Shown here piece after piece: positions 49,001-59,624 of a stretch of DNA of 64,000 nucleotides. Position 1 is the first letter of the stretch; every line of letters starts with the position of its first letter. The stretch spans positions 53,824,836 to 53,888,835 of the forward strand of contig CM048849.1 of assembly GCA_026545225.1 (NCBI GenBank), given 5' to 3'. Under the pieces are notes generated by a model. The model worked only from the letters and a program-made list of their open reading frames with translations, did not search any database and was not told the DNA's origin. Position numbers and translations under genes: made by a program. This stretch comes from Cornus controversa. Taxonomy: Eukaryota > Streptophyta > Magnoliopsida > Cornales > Cornaceae.

Positions 49001-51760
49001 GAGGGAGTAAACAAAAAAGAGAGTAGAAAATTAGGTATTTGACTTTTTATTAAAGAAAAAAGGGAATGGCATAAAAAAAACCTTGACATGTAAAGATTGG
49101 TAATAAACCCCTTTTATAAATTGTCGTTTTCAAATGGACCTTGTTTGGCATGTGACTTTGCTGAGGCACCTTTTTGTGACGAAATGCCCCTTACACTCCA
49201 CTGTACTCTCTCCCTCTTCTCTTTCTCTCTCTAACTTGCCACCCCCACACTACACCAGCACACCACTTGCACTCTCTCTCTCTAAACACGAGTAAGAGAA
49301 CCTTTCACAGATTAAGCTAGACAACTAGAGACCAAACCACTAAAGAAAAAACTAACCTCTTGCCAACTTCTGCAACTCTCTCTCTCTCTCAAAACTCTTC
49401 AAAGCTAAGCTCATTTCCCATTTTAAAATCTACTTGTAATCGCAGTTTCTCTCTCTAAAATAGACACAAAAATACATTGTCTCTATCTGTCGATACACAT
49501 ACACACACATATACATAGATCTACACATGCTGCATGAGTACACACTTATCCAAAATCAATGACTTCCTGAGTCACATGACCCAAGTAACAGAGGTCTTAG
49601 CTCTTTGAGCAATAATCATCGATTCAAGAATGGTTTCACCTCCAATTCATGTACTAAGATTGAACAATCGCAAACTCAAAGTTTAAGATTTTAGGGTTCA
49701 CTTTTATGAAGAATGAGAAAAAAAAGAACACCAACTTAGGATTGCTTGACAATGACAGCAACAATGGTCATGGCTATTGCAACGGAAGCCATGTTTCTCC
49801 ACTTCATTGTCTCGACGAGGCTATCAGTGTCGCTATCAAGCACAGTCGACAATTCTCTTGATGTTCTATTTGCTCGACACCAGGAGAGGCAGCAAGACCG
49901 CTGCTTTCTATTTGAGAAACCATATGCTCGCCTCACACAACTCTACTCTCACGGCAATTCTAATCTGGGTCAGCTCTACGACCTCTTCCTTCAGCTCAAG
50001 GCTACTCAAGGTCCATTTCATTGGGTTAGTGTTTTTGCTCTGATCTTCTCAAAGGTCGTTTGGAACAAATAAAACATATTACCCAAACAGACGACAGTCA
50101 CATAGGCTGCTTTTAGTATATACACCAAAACGACGTCATGACTACATGGGCATTTTAGTAATTCACCCTTTCCGTTAACGGCCATTTACTTCTGTAACCT
50201 TCTCAGTTAGTTGAGTGGGTGTTGTGCCAAAAAAAAAAAAATCATAAAGGGAGTTTATTGCCAATTGCTACAAGTCAAGGGGTTTTATGCAAGTCACCCA
50301 AGAGAAAAACAATAAAGATAGACAAAATAGAGGGGAAGAAGAAGAAAAAAATTAATGATAAAAAATATTTTAATTATTTGTAATTATTATATATTATAGC
50401 ATTAGATAATATATTTATAGAATATTATATTATATCGAAACGGATTATTATCAGACCGAATCAACCATTATCCAAATCCTATTTGTTTAACTAACGAATA
50501 ATTGAATACGGATCGCTAACGGTTTATCGAATTGAATGTTCCAATCCATATCTGAGTTATCAGATCGAATTTGGATCAAAATCTAATCCATTGACAAGTT
50601 TAGCGGAGACCCCTTAATGGGCGCTTAAATTCTATATCAATAGTACATTATTATTTTGGAGTCATGGTTGGCATTGTAAATCTGAGAATGATCATCATGT
50701 TTTTTGGATAGCTTGAGATCTTAGTTGTTATTGGGTTTTGTGCAATTGTATACGGGATGCGCTCCCCTTTTGAGTACTCTTCTATAATATATTACTTATA
50801 AAACAAATAATAATCTTAAACAAAGTCGTAAAAAGGAAAATAAAAGAAAAATCAAGGAATGGCAAGCTAGCCACATATTGATCACATGATGATCCACTTG
50901 ACATGACAATACCGACCAAACACACACAAAGAATCCCTCAAATTCCTATTTCACTGAAACAAAATGCTTCCTCAATTTTATCATAGTTATTATTAAATTT
51001 TGAAGGACTAAACAACTATATAATTAAGAACAAGCCAAATGTAGAATTACCACAAAAATGCAATCATACAAACTGAGTTATCAATTAATAAAAACAAGAA
51101 AGTGCTATCTAATAGCAAGACAACAATTGGGTGTAAGCTCATGTTTAACAAAACCAAAAAGAAAATGACTAGGTCCAAGCTTACTATTAAGCTAATTAGA
51201 ATAGATATATAACAGTAAGAAATGTAAATTTATTAATCATGCAAAAAAGATTAACAGTTCATGAGGATGTGAAAGTCTGATCTAAAATCAAGACAATTGA
51301 AAGAACCAACCGCTCAACAAGCAACCCATGACCTCTGGCTTTGATACCAATTGACCAACATCGGGTTGTGCCATCTCATCTGAAAACCAAGTGGTGTCCA
51401 ATGAGGTAGGTCACACCTTTTATGGCATTCGACATCCAGGGCCCACCTGTGCAAGGAGCGACATTGTTGTATTCTCCCAACAATCCCTTCCCCACGCGAT
51501 GACACTCCTAAGATTCAAACACATGACCTCTGGCTTTGATACCAGTTGACCAAGACCGGGATTCCATAAAATTCAAAAGTAGCACTAATCACATATTAGA
51601 GAAGAGAGATAGAAAAGAAATTGGAAAAGATAAAAAGTAGGGTTAGATCTTTACTATTATACCTGTCGAAGTGTGAAAGATAAGGAATCCAAAAGGATTA
51701 GATAGCTATCCATTGAATCCAGAAACTTCACAATATTGTTTTCACCCTTTTCTCTCTCTT
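43012..51760 (-). CDS. VMA22: VMA22/CCDC115-like V-ATPase assembly factor, first exon not located
   Basis: Six coding exons on the minus strand, 5' to 3': 51760-51663, 45208-45107, 44535-44352, 43971-43916, 43539-43452, 43106-43012. All have AG/GT borders and agreeing phases, giving about 207 residues. In order they encode KFLDSMDSYLILLDSLSFTL; WLELASARHSMGASRINSAL; an acidic variable stretch with FTLCKWLS; and SMFGALVSPKLRAAQLSFET plus LETLVEIANMRSSMLS before the stop. The LVSPKLRAAQ-type motif and length fit the CCDC115/Vma22 family, known to help assemble the V-ATPase Vo sector at the ER. The 5'-most exon starts in mid-codon (two bases), so at least one upstream exon is missing from my model; family proteins usually begin only about 10-20 residues earlier. 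The first intron shown is 6.45 kb and packed with transposons. Family identity is from memory of conserved motifs. Confidence 0.8.
44735..44905 (+). mobile_element. Possible tRNA-derived SINE in a VMA22-like intron
   Basis: An A-box-like 'cttaattcactggta' (44751-44765) and a B-box-like 'gagttcaaatc' (44794-44804) lie about 40 bp apart, as in tRNA-derived SINE heads. The end is not defined. Confidence 0.35.
45682..46108. mobile_element. MITE in the VMA22-like intron
   Basis: The ends 'gcctttttggggaagcttcc' and, reversed, 'gggccctgtttggaggagctt' match imperfectly. Inner sequences (aagtcctaaaaag / gaagtcattcttcaaaggcc) are also partly inverted. About 420 bp, with no coding. Confidence 0.55.
46159..46437 (+). 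mobile_element. Copia-type LTR with adjacent PBS
   Basis: 279 bp from TGTTATATTTGG to CCTCGTCA, with an internal TATA box (cctatataaagg, near 46254). It is followed at 46440 by TGGTATTAGAGC, a one-mismatch match to the usual initiator-Met PBS. The internal copia region is missing; LINE sequence follows within about 60 bp. Confidence 0.65.
46951..48227. mobile_element. 'AGGCGC' family element inserted in the LINE
   Basis: The left end is 'tagttgttaaaggtt...ctaaggcgcc'. The right end, reversed, is 'agtttttaaaggcgcgcctagg'. The 12 outer bases match with one change. The core holds further ggcgcg/aagcgc motifs. The target duplication is not clear. Confidence 0.5.
47017..47536. mobile_element. hAT MITE (TAGGGGTGCACA family)
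   Basis: TIRs TAGGGGTGCACA...TGTGCACCCCTA and an exact 8-bp target duplication AAGACAAT (47009-47016 and 47537-47544). Subterminal ggttccgg/ccggaacc motifs. 520 bp, with no coding. Second copy at 63065-63411. Confidence 0.9.
48735..49008. mobile_element. Stowaway-type MITE (Tc1/mariner)
   Basis: TIRs CTCCCTCCGTCCCA...TGGGACAGAGGGAG with TA target duplications at 48733-48734 and 49009-49010. 274 bp. This TIR is the classic plant Stowaway end. Confidence 0.93.
49062..50299. mobile_element. Non-autonomous Mutator-like element (MULE), 1.24 kb
   Basis: The ends GGGAATGGCATAAAA... and (reversed) GGGTGACTTGCATAAAACCC... continue to match for about 50 bp (gcaattggcaataaactccc versus agattggtaataaacccctt). 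The flanking 9-bp repeats are AAGAAAAAA and AAGAGAAAA. No transposase. The interior has CT-rich leader-like sequence and an ORF pair at 49736-50072. Confidence 0.8.
49746..50072 (+). other. Open reading frame inside the MULE, possibly captured host sequence
   Basis: A 108-codon plus-strand ORF with an overlapping 66-codon antisense ORF. I recognise neither. MULEs often carry host gene fragments, and the GC content here exceeds the flanks, so a captured exon fragment is possible. There is no evidence of expression. Confidence 0.3.
51320..51565 (-). mobile_element. Possible TRIM/LTR fragment with duplicated PBS-like motif
   Basis: On the minus strand 'TGGTATCAAAGC' followed by 'CAGAGGTCATG' occurs twice, at 51349-51338 and 51544-51533, 195 bp apart. 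The motif resembles the initiator-Met PBS region of plant TRIMs. Confidence 0.4.
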
Positions 51761-52009
51761 CTGTAGGAATCCTACCTAGAATTCATTAGCAATCACACCT
51801 TGTATAAGACTGCAATACAAGAAGCTTCAAAAGTTTCTCCCAAATTCTGAAAACTTTAACATGGATATTTATTGGTTATTAGATAATTCCTACTAAAAAG
51901 TAAAAAACAGAAACTTACATTATATGCACACACATATTAATTAAAACCTTAAAATTTTGACTACCAAAGACTATTTTAGAATTTATCAAATTTATATTGA
52001 CTCCAGAAC

Positions 52010-52420
52010 TAAAGATTGGAAAAGAAGGTGCGCATGAATCTTTCGTGGAAGGGTCCCTTCATTTTCAAACTTAGGGGTAATTTGTTAGCAACTAGGATTA
52101 CAGGAGCATTCGATTTTTCAGTGAAACCCCAACCTTCTCGATATTTTTCTATTTGCCTTCGATCGATCCCTAGGAGATAAAAACTAAAGGTCCCCCACCT
52201 GGTAGCGGATAAAAGGGCAAGTCAAGCGTCGAGCGCACTTGACTAATATAATAGAAAGGGTTTTTCCCCATCTTACTAATAAAATAATAAGGGGTTGATT
52301 TGGAGAGCTATGTACACTACTAAAGTCAAGCTTATTAGTGAAAAGAAAGGAGGTAGCGGTGGGAAAACGAGGCGAGGAGCAACGAAAAAAACATAAACAA
52401 AGACTTGATTTAAACCAAAA
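52010..52420. other. Possible organelle-derived (mitochondrial) insert
   Basis: The stretch is richer in G and C than its surroundings. Phrases such as 'tagcggataaaagggcaagt' and 'aggaggtagcggtgggaaaa' recall plant mitochondrial DNA. This is recognition by style only; no organelle gene is identifiable. Confidence 0.25.
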
Positions 52421-52679
52421 TTTAATTATAAAATGTCCACGATGCATCCTATATAAACTTCTCAATTTGCCCTTCTTCTTAATTACTGCCCCACATTCAT
52501 CCCATATTCATAAAACTCTACCTCAAGTCTTGTATAGCTAAAATGAGGATTTTGGAACTTCGAACTTATATCCATTGACACATGGAATCATAGAACCCTT
52601 TGATTGGAATTGATTTTGGAAGCTACAAAAAGTAGATTAAACATTCATCTTTTCCATTGAACCACTGAATCTATTTAGA

Positions 52680-52870
52680 ATTAAAAAGTGGATGTGAAGA
52701 AGTGCCAATTTAGATTTCCATGGAAGGCTATATGGCAGATAAGAGCACTCTCTAACGTAGACTTCTTCCAATGGACTGTGGTGGTAAGCAAGATTTTGGC
52801 TATTGATAACTTATTAAGAAGAAGAAAGTTTACAAACCTTTTTATGCTCCATTGCCTAGTAGTGAGCAAA
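52680..52870 (+). mobile_element. L1-type LINE fragment (zf-RVT region)
   Basis: The plus strand encodes RFPWKAIWQIRALSNVDFFQ and VVVSKILAIDNLLRRRKF, the conserved start of the plant LINE C-terminal zinc-binding region. Truncated on both sides. Confidence 0.75.
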
Positions 52871-53683
52871 CAAGAATCATGGAGTTATGGATACGACAAT
52901 ACAAACACGACAATGACAAATTCTTACAAAAATAAATATCATACGAATACGGAGATGGCATGACAATGATATATAAATGTAAATATTGTATAATTGTATC
53001 AGAAGGTAAGTGAGAAGTATATAGTAGTGAGCAAGCATGAATCGCAAGTATGTGAGAAGTATCAGAACTTTGTTCAACAAAAAATATTTCATTTTCAAAT
53101 CATGAATGCAATTGGGAAGTATCTAACACAGAGAGAAGACGAACACACCTCCTTATAGAAGCATACATGCTTCATAGTGAGAGAGTCATGGGCTCTTCTC
53201 TCTTTATTTGGCATCCATCGAGTTATAACTAGCTCAACATTAGATTCTTTGGCTAGGTGGAGATGGGCCAGTGTGAGCAGGCCTTTTGGCAAAAGAAAGT
53301 TTTTATGCCTAAGGTAGTAAATTTGAATAGAGAAAATACATGATATGCCCATTAATACATTGAAGAGCTTTCTTCTAAGCTCCCTTAGCTTTTGGATCAC
53401 AGGGATGTCTGCATTTTTTACTTTTTGCAAAATACAAGATTAAGGATATGTATGGATAGATTTTTGCATATATTGGTCTGTAAATTTGTTGCAACCTTCA
53501 ATCTTTGAAATTTATTTATCTACAGAAAAAATAAAGAATAGGAAGTATTTGAAGCCTTACTCGCAGGAATTTTTAACATAAGGTGACAAACCACTATATT
53601 GAATCATGATTGCGCACTTCTCGCTTAGACCCTTGAACAACCCATATTTCCCTATTCAAGGAGCCCCAAGTTCATGCTGATAC
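52871..53683. other. Sequence between LINE fragment and duplicated LARP6A block, no gene seen
   Basis: AT-rich. A 111-codon minus ORF (53430-53095) shows no recognisable domain. If the VMA22-like gene has its own first exon, it would be expected in or near 51761-53683, but I could not find a convincing one. Confidence 0.4.
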
Positions 53684-56600
53684 AGACTAAAAACTCGTTA
53701 ACAAGTCCAACATCTGGCTTTCAGAAATAATGAAGTAACCCATGAAAGTTCTTGTAGACACATGATTGATTCTGATCCAAAATTTTTAGTTAATGAGTTA
53801 TCGTATCCTTTCGCACATATTTAATGTGTATCTGTAAATATAATAACAAATGTGTTGATCAATCAACAGCAATGCGTTAGGTAAGTGTTTTTCAAGGAAA
53901 AGAGGCATCAAATTTAAATAACCTAAAGAAAAGAATTTTTGCAAGTAAAAGTTTGATTAAAGACCACTAAAGAGGATGCACCCTTGTAGACAAGGTTGTA
54001 TACGTAGAGTATCAATATTCTATACCAAGACTATAGCCTTGCCACTCTGAGAAAACTACAAAAGAATCAACTGAAGATCAACTCCACTTGGTAATCCAAG
54101 AAAAAATCAATAGCATGTATTTCAAAGAGAGTGCAAACAACTTTACCCCTTCGAATGACCATCCCTTACCCTCACTTAATAAGCATCAGTCATTTACCAC
54201 TCAGGAGGAGAAAAAAAAATGCCACACCAGTCTTGGCTTTGGAGTCTTGACCCACTCTTAAACCTCTCCAATAGCTAGCACTTCCCCTAATGGTCCCTCA
54301 ACAGGAACTCTAGAAAGTGCTAACAAGAGAAACAATAGATCTCTAGTCACCAAAAAAATAGCAACAGGTGACTAACCACTTCAACCTCCCTTTTACACAT
54401 GCAACATGATTGATAAGCTCCGCCTCTTCAAGAACATCCATCTTTTGCAAGTTCACCATACACATTTGAAAACTACATGAGTATTAATTAATTAGATATG
54501 GTAACATGTCGTTTGACTGAAATTATAGCCTTAGAAACCGACCCCAAATAGTTGGGAGTATTGAGTATTATTAATTGACAACTAGAAGGATACAATTTAG
54601 TGTTACTTACATTGAGTAGTGACACAACCTCAGTTTTCTTCCCCAAACACTCTCGATAGAAGAAATAACAATACAATTTATTAGCAAAATAAAGTTTTAG
54701 GGGCAAATTGCGACTTTGAAATCAAATACCATTGTTTTGAACCTAAAATTTTCCCATTAATTTCTTAAACTTCAATCAAGTGAATTAGAGTTTTGAGATT
54801 TACATAAAACCAAACCATTTTTTTATTGGGGGCAACTCTTACTATACCATGGCTTCAACCTGGCATAATTTTGTTTCCCACTGTGACTGTACATGCTAGT
54901 CTGAATCCTCTGATCTAATATTTATTTTGATACAACTACAATATAACTACTTTAATTATTTTTTAGAAGAAGATATAGTTTACAAAGATACTGTGGAACA
55001 AGGACACGTATGCCAAGCTGAGGGAAAAGGACAAAAAGAACAGGGATTAAGACCTGCTCTGAAAAAAAAAAAAAAAGAAGAAGAAGAAATGGGAACATAG
55101 TTTATACAACATAAGCAGTTTACCCAAACATTATCACTTGGAATCAACAATTTGAAGAAATGATATTGACATCTTCAAAACGCTAAATCTGAATGGAAAT
55201 AAACCAAAAATTAAGCACTCACCAAATCCTTCCTTCTCCTTGGTAACATATTTCATCAAAATGTTGTCAGTAGGAAGATTTTCATCACTAAAGTAATTCT
55301 CTACCTACAAAAAGATAAAACTAAGTCAAGTCCAGAAAGGAGGCATTTTAATATGTTGAAAGTGGTCAACATGTAGCCAAAACATCTAAAATTAAGAACA
55401 TAAATGCTTATTTGAGATTTATGGCCAATCGATCATTGCTTTCTTTGTATGGATAACCACCCTAGATGAGCTTTTGAAGGCAGCTTGCTTGAGTAGTAGG
55501 AACCAAACCAAAGGGTAATCCAGCTAATAATATAAAAAGGAAAAGCAAAAAAAAAAAAAAAAAGAGCTGAAGTTAAGCGACAATAAATTAGAAAGGTATA
55601 TTGATCCTTCCTGTTCAAGTGAGCCAACATCAAAATTCTGATGGTTCATTTCCACTATTGATGCCAATGTGATGCCACTTAAAAATTGAAAATAAAACGA
55701 TAGCCTGCGGCTCTTCAGAACACGACGTGGTTCCTATACATACCTAGATGGCTTCTGTTAATTATGAATATAGAAAGAGATCTGACGATCTAGAAGTAAA
55801 TTTGGTGATCGGTTTGTCAAGAAACTTATTAATTCTATCTGAAATATAGCGCTCAGCCACTCACAGTATATGGGGTGGTCTTTTCATGATTTTGTAGGTG
55901 TAGCTCCTTCTGAGATCTGACTGCTTATTAAAAAATTAAGCTTACATATACCGTTTTTAATATATGCGGGAATACTTGTTCAAGGGAAAGACAGCTCTAA
56001 TTGAAAGGCAAGGAAGGCCACCCCAAAAAATATTCGACATCTTCAACCTATCAAGGGTTTTGTACCTTTTGTCACTCTGCTACCAAAAATATATATGTGC
56101 ACAATGGTGTAAGTGCATGCAGTATTGTTTTGGAAGATGTCCCTTCACTCAGGACATTTCCTAGAACCTTCACAATCTCTCCAAACATTGTCTTCCATCT
56201 CTAATATGTTCCATGGATAGCATTCAAAAGCAAGAACTGTGGTGGCATTTACTCTCAAAAGACTCATAGTTAATGATTTAACACAAATATTAATTAAAAA
56301 AGCTTTTCAAAGTACATTCAATTAAAATCTCAGTAATGGCTTGTATGTAATTGATGAAAAAATAAATCTGAAGAACAAGCAGGAGATATCAGGAAGACGA
56401 AGGCAGTTATTTTGGATATAATTTAACAATAATAAAAGGATACCTTCCATTTCAAAAAGCATGATTCATTAACCTCCTCTTGTATGCCAAGAAGATTTAA
56501 GGAAAATGAAATGAAATGGAATCTAACGCTTAATAGTACTGGATGCTTTTTTAAGTACAAAAGTTAAATGAAAAATGAAAGGCAAAGCCAATATGTCAAC

Positions 56601-57545
56601 TTATTTCAGTCTAACAATTGTCCAAAAAAAAGTATAATTGAGCATCTCAGCTTATCATTTTGTTTTTCTCCCGCTTGATTGAAGACCAAATAGAGTATTA
56701 TCCAAAAGGTTTAGGCATCTATGACTTAAAATCACATCAGATTCCAAAATTGAACAAATAAAACACTACTCATAAAGCTTAATACCCAACTTGGATTAAA
56801 CATAACAATTCTGAATCCAGTACAATAAATGAAACCCTTGAACCCTATACTCCAATTCCAAAAACACAATCCGCATCATTTATAAGCCTAGTTGGATTAA
56901 ACATAATAACTTTGAGTATATCTAAAATACTATTTAATTTTTTTTAAAAAAAGGTACAGTATAAATGAAAGCAAAACCGAGCAAGCCTTGGTGACCAACA
57001 GAGTAGAAACTACTAATAGTATATACATATATGAGTGTATATGGAGAGAGAGAGAGTTGCCTGGTTGATGATCTTGTCAGGAAGATCATCGGTGAGAGCG
57101 AGGGTCTGAGAAGACGAATGGTCATCAGATGGCTTCGGAACTTGTTGTAAGTGAGAGTCAGGCGATCCGATTGTTGAGAAGTAAGGATCCTCCGCTGGAG
57201 ATGACGGGGTCACGGCGTTGGCGGTGGCGGCAGCGACTCCCTCGGATTCCATTCGCACGGAGGGAGGAGGAAAGCGGAGCGTGAGAGTTAAACGAGAAAT
57301 GTGAATAACCTTGGACACTTTTTCTTCTCCTGCTCTTTCAACGCTGATTCTGGAACCATCATCTTCTCCTCTAAAAGCATGTCAGTAGGTGTTGATCCTA
57401 ATCCCATGCGGATCTAATCTTATAACATTTATTCGATAATTCATTAATAATTCGAATTCGACACTTTATTTAACCAGACAAATTTAACATAAACCATGAT
57501 CAATTAATCATGAATAATAATTCAAATTGATATAATATAATATAT
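53684..57545 (-). repeat. Segmental duplication, copy B (LARP6A exons 1-2 and flanks)
   Basis: Direct partner of 25435-29250, about 28 kb away, with scattered substitutions and indels. Copy B has about 205 bp (about 54651-54858) absent from copy A. It lacks the 127 bp of copy A at about 28960-29086 that contain the TATA box. Confidence 0.9.
55224..57252 (-). pseudogene. Truncated LARP6A duplicate (exons 1 and 2 only)
   Basis: Exon 1 is 57252-57061 (64 codons, starting MESEGVAAA). Exon 2 is 55305-55224 (VENYFSDENLPTDNILMKYV...). Both are open, with the same splice borders as the parent, including the GC donor of intron 1 and the phase-1 end of exon 2. The copy stops within intron 2, so it lacks the rest of the La motif, the RRM and SUZ-C. 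One Tyr of the YYFSDENL motif is Asn here. The promoter TATA is deleted. It is most likely a pseudogene, but its open exons could be spliced to the VMA22-like exons downstream. Confidence 0.85.
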
Positions 57546-58290
57546 AACAAGACTCAATTATTTAGGATTTATTTAATTTAATTTTTTATTTTTTGAAAAC
57601 TGAAAATCAAATAATTTAAAATATATATATTTTCTAACAATTTGTTTGTTTTCAGAGTATACAGTATTTTATTTTATAATTTTTTTAAATTAATTTTTGG
57701 TAGACATATTTTCTAACAAATTTTTTCTAATAAATTTTTTGTCCATGTATCTCCATTTAACAGTACAAAACATGTCACATCATCATTTTTTTATTATTAA
57801 ATTGTGTTCAAAATCAAACATATAAATAATAATGTGACATGCTGAAATAAGGGCCTAATTATATCCATTTTTGGCATCACACCATGTCTGGGAGGCCTGT
57901 GACCTCCTTTCTTTATAGATATCTATATATAATGTTTTTATATATGCATATATATATATATATATATACACATATATATATATATATATATGAATAAATA
58001 AAAGTAATTAACTCAATCATCACTAAAAGGTTGACGTAACTCACCGTAATTTAAATGTCATCGTCAATGTGACTAAACATGACCTAATTTGACTTTTTTC
58101 ACAATTTAAATGTAATCATCAATCATTATTCCCGTAACTCTCTCCTAACGAATGATGAAATGTGTATTTTATATTGATTCTATCTTGATTTAAATAGCGC
58201 TTAATGCATTGAAAATCAACTATCTTTGAATGAAAATTATGAAAAGAATTCTATGGTTTTTTTTGGTAAGGTAATGTGTGTGTGTATATA
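57546..58290. other. AT-rich intergenic DNA with (TA)n
   Basis: Contains interrupted TA microsatellites at about 57949-57991 and 58280-58301. No gene seen. Confidence 0.6.
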
Positions 58291-58299
58291 TATATATAT

Positions 58300-59624
58300 A
58301 ATTACAGAAGGGGCTAGAGAAGGGCAATTGGGCTGGCAACCTCTGCCAACAAACAAGTCTAAGAGAAGGCCCAACAAAAGAACCTATCAAATAGGGATAC
58401 ACAAAACAAGCTCAACTAGAGCAACAACTGACAAGGATTTACATACAAAACACGCTCAACCAGAGAACAAACCATAACATTAGCTCAGCAGCAGAATTGC
58501 ATAGGAACGACAGTTGGGGAATTGCAAGAATGATAATGCTGGTCTGTCAAGAGTAGAAAGCTTCTCTTTGATGGCAAGCCACAGCAGAAAGCTCTGCTGT
58601 GGGATACAATTTTTAAACCACACAATATTGACACATGAGACTAGGGAGAGAGAACCATAGAATTCTGTCTTCCTGGTCAGTAGGGATGGAAAGGGAGGAG
58701 AGTGGATGTGGAAATAAATGGGGTGAAAATCCTTTATTAACAGAATTGTCGGTAAGAATTTTGGGCTTCCATTGATTATTATTTCATTAAATTAAAATTC
58801 GGATTGATGATTGAGACCAAATAAAGAATTACCGGATATCCTATACAAATATGATTATAAATACTTATTGGGTTACGGTGTACCTTAGTCACATGTTATC
58901 ATGTGTTTAGAGATATGGATAAGGATATATATATATATAGTTACCTATAAAGGAGAAGATAATGGTAACGTTGGTTACCATGATATTGTAAAGGTAACGT
59001 AAAGTAATTATAATCTGATCGTTCCCTTGATGGGAGGGATTTGATCAGATATCTTTATATATATATAGCTTGGTCCCCACTCTCACATATACTCTCCATA
59101 CGGTTAGTCTTGTCCCATTTAGAGACGTGAGCATAAGTGGAGAGAGTGGAAGACGAGAGCAATAAAAGATTGAATTTCTTCAAGGCGCTTCTGAGTTTAT
59201 TAATGGCTTCCACATGTATGTTTAATCTATAGTGTGTTATAAGCATTTGTATGAATTTCGATTTAATCTTACATCGTCAACAAAAGAAACTATATTCTAA
59301 AGACTTTTCAAGGTTCCAAGTAAAAAGTGTTGACCCGTCGAGCATGTTTGGAGCAACAGTTGCAACAATTAAAAACACTTTTAATTTAAGAATTAATTTT
59401 TAATTGTGTTTGGCTATCAATATATATTGTGTGTGACACTGAGATTGTCTTTTAGAATTGTGAGCATCATCATAGGTTGACCATTAGATCAACATCATTC
59501 TCATTTCTCCTCACAAAATTAAAACAACACAGACATGGGAACATGGTTTTCCAACACCCCATGCTACGACCACACGCGACAACATACATAGCTAATAGTT
59601 TAGTCAAGCAAGCAAACCTTTAAC
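58300..59624. other. Intergenic DNA downstream of the DUF642 gene
   Basis: A moderately GC-rich part at 58310-58680 may be an old LINE or other retroelement end, not identifiable. 58740-59280 has an LTR-like look but no defined ends. No gene called. Confidence 0.35.

Larger units (their letters stand above)
48474..50602. mobile_element. hAT-like element of the GATCCGA family, itself carrying two insertions
   Basis: The ends taggtgtgtgtaaatggat and (reversed) taaacttgtcaatggat are flanked by 8-bp repeats GTGGAGAC (48466-48473) and GCGGAGAC (50603-50610). Without its nested Stowaway and MULE the element would be about 0.6 kb, similar to the copies at 29095 and 11100. No transposase. Confidence 0.7.
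46500..50800 (+). mobile_element. L1-type LINE fragment, interrupted twice
   Basis: LINE pieces at about 46500-46950, 48228-48473 and 50611-50800 read as one unit. The first gives CFPSLFRIASN and GRFEVRTFYRCL. The second gives LNHLPLHYPLARESWDLLHA and EGNRRSFDKVE. The third is the 3' tail (cttttgagtactcttctata). Stops and frameshifts make it inactive. The whole lies in the large intron of the VMA22-like gene, antisense to it. Confidence 0.75.

Noticed and set aside
52500-52575. Candidate VMA22 first exon on the minus strand (ATG at about 52575, MDISSKFQNP)
   Set aside because: Its donor leaves phase 0, which does not join in frame with the exon at 51760, and it resembles nothing in the family.
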